Assembly (NCBI GenBank): GCA_013205415.1
Contig: JABMMY010000084.1
Coordinates: 1 to 6,617 of the forward strand
Direction of reading: 5' to 3'
DNA from: Deltaproteobacteria bacterium
GTDB lineage: Bacteria; Bdellovibrionota; FAC87; UBA2466
DNA: 6,617 nt
Part shown: in pieces, positions 1 through 5,405 of the stretch
Numbering within the stretch: the first letter of the stretch is position 1
How the letters are laid out: each line of letters opens with the position of its first letter
Translations under genes and position numbers: made by a program
The notes under the pieces: generated by a model
The model's database searches: none
The model's input: only the letters and a program-made list of their open reading frames with translations
Told to the model about the DNA's origin: nothing

Positions 1-601
1 GACCTACATATTTTCTGTGTCTGAAACGATACTGGGCATAGAAAAAGAGCACAAGCCCTACGAGAGATTCATAAACCTGTGTGGGATGAACTCTGACAGA
101 TTTAGAGGCGGCTAAACTTTCGGGATTATTAAAGGCCACGGCCCAAGGCATATTCGAAGGACGGCCCCAACAACAGCCGGCAAAGAAACATCCCAATCGA
201 CCGATGAAAAGCCCGAGAGCCCCTCCAGGAGTGCAGATATCCATCATCTGCAAAAAGGAGATTTTTTTAATCTTGGTATAGCTATACATAAAAAATAAAC
301 AGGAGAGAAAAGCGCCATAAAAGGTGTACCCTCCTTCCCAAATCGCAAGAATTTTTTCAGGATGTTCGGTGTAGTAGGGTAGCTCCTCAAATAGAACGTG
401 AAAAAGTCTGGCCCCAAATACCGATCCCAAAACGGAGATTAGAAAAAAATTTTCTACATGCTTTGGATTAATATTTAGCTTGATGGCTTTTTTCATTGCT
501 AAAATGTAGGCCGTCGAAAAAGCACTGGCTAATAAAAAACCATAGGTAGGTACTTTAAAGTGGTGGCCATAAACGATCCAGTCGATAAGAAAAGGGTGCA
601 T
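1..601 (-). CDS. lgt: Prolipoprotein diacylglyceryl transferase Lgt (3' end outside window)
   Basis: Integral inner-membrane enzyme that moves diacylglycerol from phosphatidylglycerol to the lipobox cysteine of prolipoproteins, the first step of lipoprotein maturation. I translated it by hand: ATG at 601-599, open to the left edge, 200 residues visible. The family usually has about 260-290, so the C-terminal part is missing from the window. Visible family marks are MHPFLIDW at the N-terminus, GSVFGARLFHVLFE (59-72), WEGGYTFYGAF (88-98), the Lgt signature GRLGCFFAGCCWG (134-146) and VHPTQVYES (171-179). Several hydrophobic segments fit a multi-pass protein. In the motif that is WEGG-x-x-F-H-G-G in Escherichia coli, the histidine position is tyrosine 95; I believe this variant occurs in other proteobacterial Lgt proteins. 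It starts 9 bases after the lnt stop with only a weak Shine-Dalgarno (CGAGA), suggesting translational coupling. Identification is secure. Confidence 0.95.
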   Translation of the reverse strand, partial: MHPFLIDWIVYGHHFKVPTYGFLLASAFSTAYILAMKKAIKLNINPKHVENFFLISVLGSVFGARLFHVLFEELPYYTEHPEKILAIWEGGYTFYGAFLSCLFFMYSYTKIKKISFLQMMDICTPGGALGLFIGRLGCFFAGCCWGRPSNMPWAVAFNNPESLAASKSVRVHPTQVYESLVGLVLFFYAQYRFRHRKYVG

Positions 602-610
602 AGTGTCTCG

Positions 611-2191
611 TTAATTACGTCGATAAAAAAAAGAAAATAAAAATAGTCCGACAATTCCAAATGATAATAGCACGAACCAATCTCCGTGCTTCATATAAAA
701 TGTGGGAACAGGATTAGCCGGTAGTGTGAGGGCTACCTGTAGTACCTCGGCTGAGTTAACAGAGGAGGTGTGGCTTTGATTTCCCAAAGAATCTACCGCA
801 AAAGAGATTCCGGTATTGGTCACACGAAAGAAAGGAATCTTGGTTTCTAAAGAACGAAACACGGTAAGTGATCCATGAAGGAAGGGTTCTGAGGTAGGAC
901 CAAACCAGGAATCATTGGTCAGATTAACCACTCCATGAACAGGGTGGCTTACCGTTTTTCTAAAAAAACTTGGAACAATGGCTTCATAGCAGATCGTAAT
1001 TCCTAATGCAGTCCCATCATTAAGAATCACAGGATCTTGAGTGATCCCCTTTTCAAAGTCTGCAACCTGTGGAAAGTATCGATACAGAATGGGAAAATAA
1101 TCTCCGAATGGAAAATATTCTCCAAAGGCCAGGAGAATATTTTTCATGTAGGATTGCACCTTAATCGAGCCATCCACCTGAGGCTCTAATAAAAAGGCCC
1201 CATTATAATCCCTAAAAGAATGTCTCTCCGACTTGGCATAGCTTCCCGTGATTAACGGGGTTTTCCAAAGGGCCACCTGCTGTTTTAAAAGTTCGAATCT
1301 TTTTTGGGTAGCCCCCATGGAAAAAGGCATCGCGGTTTCTGGCCAGAGAATAAGATCGGGTGGAGGGGAGGCCTTTAGAGCCTCCTCTGTCAGCGCGTAA
1401 TATTTTTGTGTGACCTGGTCGACTAAACTTCCCAGCCCCTGCTCCGATTGCATTTTTTCTAAGCTTCCAATATTGGCCTGAACCAAAGCGACTCGTAGTG
1501 TTCTCCCCGGAGCAGGGGGAGTCTTAATACGATACTGGCTAAAGGCCAGGGAAAAAAAACAGAGTGTGAGTGGAATTAATAAAACACCCCAAGGTCGTTT
1601 TGAAAGTTTAATAGGGGGTAAGATTAATAACCCCACAGCACTTCCAAGACTGTAAATAAGAAAACTAAGAAAAATACTTCCAGTAATCTCTACTATCTGA
1701 ATGACTCCAGTGGCTCGGTAAAGGCACTGTCCCAAATACCAGGGAAAAAGTTTTGGAAAAGAATATTCTACTATTGTAAAAAGTGCAGGAAGAAAAAGAG
1801 AGAACCATAGCGACCAGAACATTCTACCTTTGTTCTGGCCAACCAATTTTTTATGAAAATAGGCAGCAAGAGTAAAAAAAATAGGAAAATTCAAAGCTCC
1901 AAAACCACAAAATAGTAGGAATATGAGGAAGGAAAATACCCACGGTACATAGCCAAACTCATGAATGACATAGGTCACCCAATAAAACCCGCCGACCATC
2001 AAAGTGAGAGATGTCACAAAGCCTAAAAGAAAATGTTTCTTTAAAGAGTGTTTCTGAAAGGAGAGCCAGTTAAAGATAATAGGAAAGAAAAAACTGAGAA
2101 AAAAAATATTAAATTTTTCAAAACTTAAACAGACACAGGCCCCACTTAAAATACTGAGTGCCCAAGATTTTTTAAATAGCCTTTGATACAT
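611..2191 (-). CDS. lnt: Apolipoprotein N-acyltransferase Lnt
   Basis: Inner-membrane enzyme that N-acylates the diacylglyceryl-cysteine of apolipoproteins, the last maturation step before Lol sorting to the outer membrane. With the start chosen here it has 526 residues; the E. coli protein has about 512. Roughly the first 220 residues are hydrophobic membrane spans. A nitrilase (CN_hydrolase) domain follows from LRVALVQANIG (about 232-242), and a last membrane span lies at the C-terminus before RRN. The Glu-Lys-Cys triad is intact: E285 in LILWPETAMPF, K350 in SYMKNILLAFGEYFPF, C401 in GITICYEAIVP. VNLTNDSWFGPTSEP and FRVTNTGISF are also typical. The frame is open up to an ATG at 2281, but that start would overlap the upstream gene by 110 bases. 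The ATG at 2191 gives a 20-base overlap, begins just before the first membrane span, and has AGGT 9 bases upstream. The call is secure; the start is likely. Confidence 0.95.
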   Translation of the reverse strand: MYQRLFKKSWALSILSGACVCLSFEKFNIFFLSFFFPIIFNWLSFQKHSLKKHFLLGFVTSLTLMVGGFYWVTYVIHEFGYVPWVFSFLIFLLFCGFGALNFPIFFTLAAYFHKKLVGQNKGRMFWSLWFSLFLPALFTIVEYSFPKLFPWYLGQCLYRATGVIQIVEITGSIFLSFLIYSLGSAVGLLILPPIKLSKRPWGVLLIPLTLCFFSLAFSQYRIKTPPAPGRTLRVALVQANIGSLEKMQSEQGLGSLVDQVTQKYYALTEEALKASPPPDLILWPETAMPFSMGATQKRFELLKQQVALWKTPLITGSYAKSERHSFRDYNGAFLLEPQVDGSIKVQSYMKNILLAFGEYFPFGDYFPILYRYFPQVADFEKGITQDPVILNDGTALGITICYEAIVPSFFRKTVSHPVHGVVNLTNDSWFGPTSEPFLHGSLTVFRSLETKIPFFRVTNTGISFAVDSLGNQSHTSSVNSAEVLQVALTLPANPVPTFYMKHGDWFVLLSFGIVGLFLFSFFYRRN

Positions 2192-2630
2192 TTGTAATAT
2201 ACCTAGAAAATATTTTTGAAACCTCTCGTTGTGCAAGAGGGGTGACAAATGATTTTGTGAATGATGGCAGAGGTAATTCACCTACAAGTGTCACATTGAA
2301 TCTAACTAGAGTGCCTCCTTTATCGGGGAGTAGGTCCCAACGTCCTGTGAGATTCATTTTTGAGTTCTTATCAACTGGAATAATTAGCAGTGTTTCATTT
2401 CCCTTACTTTCAAAGGTGGTGAGAAACTGAATGTTGAACTCAGAGCCCCCATAAGAAAGAGTTTTAAATTTCCAATGGTAAGTGTCATCTTTAGATTTGG
2501 AAAAACTTTCTAAACTGTCAAAATATTTTCCGATCGAGGTGTTATATTGGGTCAGAAATAGCATCGTTTTTTCTGGAGTGCACGAGGAGTGGAAAGATTC
2601 GCTGCAGGTAATAGTAACAGAAAATGCCAT
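2172..2630 (-). CDS. Small SRPBCC/START-like protein of unknown function
   Basis: A 152-residue protein with no signal peptide or membrane span, so probably cytoplasmic. I do not recognise a named gene. The pattern resembles the SRPBCC (START/Bet v1, COQ10-like) fold: a short N-terminal strand, a helix-like stretch (about 20-40), strands around YHWKFKTLSYGG (51-62) and FNIQFLTTFES (65-75), and LLIIPVDK (81-88). Then come GRWDLLPDKGGTLVRFNVTLVGELPLP (96-122, the W-x-L-x-P...G-T-x-V-x-F pattern of this fold) and a long C-terminal helix (about 124-148). Such proteins bind hydrophobic ligands, but no ligand can be read from the sequence. It lies between manC and lnt, overlapping lnt by 20 bases, so it is probably translated together with lnt. 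No good Shine-Dalgarno precedes the ATG at 2630. The hexamers TTGCTA and TAAGAT, 17 bases apart, lie so close upstream that a transcript from them would be nearly leaderless. The gene looks real; the fold is inferred. Confidence 0.72.
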   Translation of the reverse strand: MAFSVTITCSESFHSSCTPEKTMLFLTQYNTSIGKYFDSLESFSKSKDDTYHWKFKTLSYGGSEFNIQFLTTFESKGNETLLIIPVDKNSKMNLTGRWDLLPDKGGTLVRFNVTLVGELPLPSFTKSFVTPLAQREVSKIFSRYITNVSKAI

Positions 2631-2697
2631 GGATAAATCTTATCGTGAGTTTAAAGAGATAGCAAAAGTTTGCGAGAAATAGTTTTGATTTGGATTA

Positions 2698-2740
2698 GGG
2701 CCTGTCTCGCCAAATAGGCAATTAATTTGGCCGCTGGCCC
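2698..2740 (-). repeat. Two-tier inverted repeat (hairpin) directly after the manC stop
   Basis: In the 110-base gap between manC and the SRPBCC gene, an outer pair GGGCC (2698-2702) and GGCCC (2736-2740) encloses a perfect 7-base inner pair GCCAAAT (2709-2715) and ATTTGGC (2725-2731) around a 9-base loop. The internal loops are 6 and 4 bases. The structure starts at the base next to the manC TAA. On the transcribed strand the following bases are CTAATCCAAATC, with no T-tract, so it is not a classic intrinsic terminator. It could be a mRNA stability element, a partial terminator or attenuator between manC and the lipoprotein genes, or a copy of a dispersed repeat. Confidence 0.55.
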
Positions 2741-3784
2741 TTAGGTAATCTCTTTAACTCTTTGGTCCTGTGAACGGTGGGTAATCAGAAGACCCTCTTT
2801 ACTATCCACAATAATAAGGTCCTTGACTCCGATTAGAACTATCTTTTTATTGGAATCGGTAACGAGCAAACAGTCGGATGAGTTGATCGATTTTACCATT
2901 TTATTTTGCTCTGGAATTATTACGATACTCTTGGGGCTTAGGGTTTGGTGATGTTCTAATAAGGCACTCCAAGATCCGATATCACTCCACTCCATCTTAG
3001 CAGGAATGACCTGAACATTTTTAGCCTTTTCTAAAATGGCAGTATCTATGGGCTGTGAGGTTAGCTTAGGATAGGCATCGGCGATGGTGCCATCTTTCAC
3101 TGCCGATTGAATGAGATCCCACTCTAAAGGTAAATAGGTAGCAAAGGCCTGGCTAATCACATCTAGTCGCCAGATGAAAATGCCTGCATTCCAAAAGAAA
3201 TTTTCTTTTAATACATATTCGGAGGCTTTATCTAGAGAGGGTTTTTCTATGAATTTATCGACGATAAATGTCCCTGAACCTGTGGGACTCCCTGCTTCGA
3301 TATAGCCATATCCCGTGTGAGGTGATGAGGGTGTGATTCCTAACGTGAATAGGGACCGACTATTTTTCGCCTGCAGAATGGCAAGGTTAAGAAGCTTTGA
3401 AAACTCCGAATCATTTCCAATGAAATGGTCGGCAGGAAACACTCCCATGACGGTCGATGTGGGATAACCTTTTTGTAAAAGAGTGGCGACCGATAACATG
3501 AGACAGGGAGCGGTATTACGCCCTGAGGGTTCTAAAATGAGTTGAGATATTTCAGGAAGCTGAGTTTTAAGAATCTCTTTTTGTGAATCTCCGGAACAGA
3601 TAAAAATATTTGTTACTGGGGTCTGTTTTTTTAATCGATCGATTGTCGATTGGATTAATGTGCGCTCGCCGAAAAGAGTTAGATATTGTTTGGGTTTTTC
3701 ATCTTGGCTCATCGGCCAAAATCGGGTGCCTCGGCCTCCTGCCATGACTAGTGCAATAAAAGAGGGTTCAGGAAGTTCTGCCAT
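2741..3784 (-). CDS. manC: Mannose-1-phosphate guanylyltransferase ManC (short, single-domain form)
   Basis: Cytoplasmic nucleotidyltransferase that makes GDP-mannose from mannose-1-phosphate and GTP, feeding lipopolysaccharide, capsule or other mannose-derived glycans. It has 347 residues and an N-terminal nucleotide-sugar pyrophosphorylase domain with the signature MAGGRGTRFWPMS (14-26), then PKQ (31-33). Further family marks are EPSGRNTAP (85-93), FPADHFI (116-122), FIEKPS (178-183), NAGIFIW (199-205) and WSDIGSW (266-272). A C-terminal strand-rich part (about 303-335) is typical of the family. It lacks the C-terminal phosphomannose isomerase cupin of the roughly 480-residue ManC/AlgA proteins; a separate cupin gene of that type lies directly upstream and overlaps it by 17 bases. 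The ATG at 3784 has AGAAGA about 7 bases upstream, inside the cupin gene. The guanylyltransferase call is secure; preference for mannose over a related sugar is inferred from the family. Confidence 0.92.
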   Translation of the reverse strand: MAELPEPSFIALVMAGGRGTRFWPMSQDEKPKQYLTLFGERTLIQSTIDRLKKQTPVTNIFICSGDSQKEILKTQLPEISQLILEPSGRNTAPCLMLSVATLLQKGYPTSTVMGVFPADHFIGNDSEFSKLLNLAILQAKNSRSLFTLGITPSSPHTGYGYIEAGSPTGSGTFIVDKFIEKPSLDKASEYVLKENFFWNAGIFIWRLDVISQAFATYLPLEWDLIQSAVKDGTIADAYPKLTSQPIDTAILEKAKNVQVIPAKMEWSDIGSWSALLEHHQTLSPKSIVIIPEQNKMVKSINSSDCLLVTDSNKKIVLIGVKDLIIVDSKEGLLITHRSQDQRVKEIT

Positions 3785-4139
3785 AGTTATCTTCTAGTCT
3801 AACCACATCTGAAAGGTGTGGAGTGGAGACCTCAAAAATTCTACAATCGGTAGTGGCGTGAATACGATGAAGGCGACCTGGTGGAATGTGAAAAACCCCC
3901 CCATGACAAAAAGAATGGCGAGTGAGCTGTGTGGAATCGGGTCCTGTTTCGATGATGCAGTCACCCGATTCAATAAACATCGTTTCCTCTTTTTGACGAT
4001 GGTATTGAAGGCTTAGAGAGTGGCCTGCCTTTACAAACAGAATCTTAGCGACATAGGTGTCGGTATGAGCCCAGATGAGTTCATATCCCCAAGGCTTTTC
4101 GATTCGTTCAATCCTCTTTTGTATCAGATTTTCGGACAA
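3768..4139 (-). CDS. Cupin protein resembling the type II phosphomannose isomerase domain
   Basis: A single small cupin, probably mannose-6-phosphate isomerase (fructose-6-phosphate to mannose-6-phosphate) or a close relative, resembling the detached C-terminal half of bifunctional ManC/AlgA enzymes. Support: KPWGYELIW near the start, then GHSLSLQYHRQKEETMFIESG, which fits cupin motif 1 with Gln replacing the first His, giving likely metal ligands Q45, H47, E52. PPGRLHRI supplies motif-2 histidine H91, and VVRLEDNYGR near the end matches the R-x-E-D-x-Y-G-R ending of type II isomerases. Residue numbers assume the TTG at 4139 (123 residues, AAGAG 5 bases upstream, 32-base overlap with the SPOR gene). 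There is no ATG near the N-terminus. GTG at 4160 or 4181 would give 130 or 137 residues with longer overlaps and no visible Shine-Dalgarno. It overlaps manC by 17 bases. The fold is secure, the exact reaction likely, the start uncertain. Confidence 0.85.
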   Translation of the reverse strand: MSENLIQKRIERIEKPWGYELIWAHTDTYVAKILFVKAGHSLSLQYHRQKEETMFIESGDCIIETGPDSTQLTRHSFCHGGVFHIPPGRLHRIHATTDCRIFEVSTPHLSDVVRLEDNYGRTS

Positions 4140-5145
4140 GATAACTCTTAACCTCTCCACGGCTTTGGAGTAATTCTCCACTAAGCTTTGCAGTTTCTGT
4201 GTCTGAGAAATAGCCTAGCCAGACACGATACCAGGGTTCATTTTTCTCACCAAGTTGTTTAATGGAGGTGTAAGCAAATGGGAATCCTAGTTTTCTAAGC
4301 TGATCCATTCTAAGTGTGGCATCGGCTTGAGAAGGGTAGGAACCGACCTGTACTGTAAATTTTCCCTCGGGAAAGCTTTTGGGCGGGGTGGTTGGAATGG
4401 CAACTGAGCTAATAGCTCTTTTGATAGCCTTTAGTTTTGCAGGCACCTCAAGTAATGAGTCGATTTGTGGTTTTTTTAGCGTCCCTTCCACCTCGTTGAG
4501 ATCGGCTAAATCGGCTAAACTGGCTCTCACATCGCCGGTTTTTGGCCTTTCGGGAATGAGCTCTAGCTCTGGAGTCTCAATCGTGTTTGTAGCAAAAGTT
4601 TCTGTGTCCTCATCTTCTTTTATCTTCGATATTATAGGTTTGGAGAGAGGGGCCACGGCACCTGCAGAGGGCTCTGAAACCTCATCTGTGACTGAGGATA
4701 GATGAGAAGGTCGGGGGGCACTAGTTTTAGATTTGAGACTATGGGAAGGGGTGTGACTAAGCTCGGTCTTAGTAGTTGAGGGATTAATCGGGGCTGCTGG
4801 GGTGAGTTCGGGTTTAGGAGTTTCGGTAATAATAGGGGCCGTTGAGGTGAGCTGGGGTTTAGTAGCTTCACTAGAATGTGATGGGTGAATCTCTGAAGGA
4901 GAGTCGGTGGTCACCGAGGTTCCTGGGGCCTGGGCTGCAGAATGCCCAGAGGCGGGTTCTCTAGATTCGGTCGAACCCGAATGAACGGTAGCCACCTCTG
5001 CCCTTGGTTCAGATTTGGATTGAGAGATGCCTTTGCCCACCATAATACCTACGGTGAACATGAGGAGTGAGGTGAAAATAAATAGACTAAAAATCACCGA
5101 CATTTCCTTGTGATCAAATCGAAACGGAGATTGATTATTTTCCAT
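4108..5145 (-). CDS. Membrane-anchored SPOR-domain protein (FtsN-like architecture)
   Basis: A 345-residue bitopic envelope protein. A short cytoplasmic N-terminus (about 1-15) precedes one membrane span (about 16-37, SVIFSLFIFTSLLMFTVGIM). A long Pro/Ser/Thr/Glu-rich, low-complexity periplasmic linker (about 40-255) leads to a C-terminal SPOR domain (261 to about 340) starting GKFTVQVGSYPS and containing PWYRVWLGYFSD. SPOR domains bind glycan strands stripped of stem peptides at division septa, so a role in cell division or peptidoglycan work is expected. The layout resembles FtsN and DedD, but the sequence does not allow naming it FtsN. The ATG at 5145 is the first start in the frame; no strong Shine-Dalgarno precedes it. 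A second in-frame ATG at 5103 (residue 15) lies just before the membrane span. This is the first gene of the operon, and its 3' end overlaps the next gene. Confidence 0.88.
   Translation of the reverse strand: MENNQSPFRFDHKEMSVIFSLFIFTSLLMFTVGIMVGKGISQSKSEPRAEVATVHSGSTESREPASGHSAAQAPGTSVTTDSPSEIHPSHSSEATKPQLTSTAPIITETPKPELTPAAPINPSTTKTELSHTPSHSLKSKTSAPRPSHLSSVTDEVSEPSAGAVAPLSKPIISKIKEDEDTETFATNTIETPELELIPERPKTGDVRASLADLADLNEVEGTLKKPQIDSLLEVPAKLKAIKRAISSVAIPTTPPKSFPEGKFTVQVGSYPSQADATLRMDQLRKLGFPFAYTSIKQLGEKNEPWYRVWLGYFSDTETAKLSGELLQSRGEVKSYLVRKSDTKED
4726..4860 (-). repeat. 45-base (15-residue) degenerate tandem repeat in the SPOR linker
   Basis: In the SPOR protein, KPQLTSTAPI (residues 96-105) recurs as KPELTPAAPI (111-120) and, more weakly, as KTELSHTPSH (126-135), each exactly 15 residues (45 bases) apart. 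This suggests the disordered linker grew by in-frame tandem duplication. The third copy is strongly diverged. Confidence 0.6.
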
Positions 5146-5189
5146 AAGTTTTTTTCGGAAAGGTAGATTGAAGAATTATTGAGGAACTC

Positions 5190-5219
5190 TTTATATAGTA
5201 CCTTGAAATCATGAGCCAA
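5190..5219 (-). promoter_or_regulatory. Candidate sigma70-type promoter of the envelope operon
   Basis: On the minus strand, TTGGCT (5219-5214, 4 of 6 to the -35 consensus) and TATAAA (5195-5190, 5 of 6 to the -10 consensus) are 18 bases apart. The -10 box lies about 45 bases before the SPOR-gene ATG. It is placed by consensus only, in the divergent gap before the first gene of the operon. Confidence 0.35.
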
Positions 5220-5229
5220 ACAACCTGCC

Positions 5230-5258
5230 TTGACGGAGGTTATTAAACAAAGCATGAT
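5230..5258 (+). promoter_or_regulatory. Candidate promoter of tRNA-His
   Basis: TTGACG (5230-5235, 5 of 6 to the -35 consensus) and CATGAT (5253-5258, 4 of 6 to the -10 consensus) are separated by 17 bases. They lie about 70 bases upstream of the tRNA on the same strand, which would leave a leader of about 60 bases for 5'-end processing. Placed by consensus only. Confidence 0.38.
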
Positions 5259-5327
5259 GTGGAGCTTCAAAACGGTTTTTATCAGGGTGTGTCAATAGGC
5301 CCTCTGAAGGCCGCAAATGAAGATTGT

Positions 5328-5405
5328 GGTGGGTGTAGCTCAGTTGGTTAGAGTACCAGACTGTGACTCTGGGTGTCGCGGGTTCGATCCCCGTCACCCA
5401 CCCCA
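5328..5405 (+). tRNA. tRNA-His (anticodon GTG), CCA encoded
   Basis: A complete cloverleaf can be folded. The acceptor stem GTGGGTG (5329-5335) pairs fully with CACCCAC (5395-5401). The D stem is GCTC/GAGT. The anticodon stem CCAGA/TCTGG (5356-5360, 5368-5372) encloses the 7-base loop CTGTGAC with anticodon GTG at 5363-5365. The T stem GCGGG/CCCGT encloses TTCGATC. The discriminator is C (5402) and can pair with an extra G at 5328, the G-1:C73 identity pair special to tRNA-His; CCA is encoded at 5403-5405. The intact 3' half matters because a mobile element abuts it: the integration junction kept the tRNA functional. The gene points away from the envelope operon and towards the recombinase remnant. 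Confidence 0.97.

Noticed and set aside
2192..2281. 30-residue N-terminal extension of Lnt from the ATG at 2281
   Set aside because: It would overlap the SRPBCC gene by 110 bases and adds a polar, His/Asn-rich stretch unlike Lnt N-termini. The ATG at 2191 has a better ribosome-binding context.
2242..2682. Two short plus-strand frames opposite the SRPBCC gene
   Set aside because: They lie antisense to a plausible gene, show no domain pattern and no ribosome-binding site, and are shadow frames.
4379..4705. 108-residue plus-strand frame with Ser/Val-rich, hydrophobic look
   Set aside because: It is antisense to the SPOR linker; the composition is explained by the complement of Glu/Pro/Thr codons.
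4632..4871. Pro/Leu-rich 79-residue frame on the minus strand
   Set aside because: It is an alternative frame of the repetitive, proline-rich SPOR linker, without its own start context or domain.
5296..5313. GGCC...GGCC hairpin between the promoter region and tRNA-His
   Set aside because: Only 4 base pairs with no T-tract; too weak to claim as a terminator or regulatory element.
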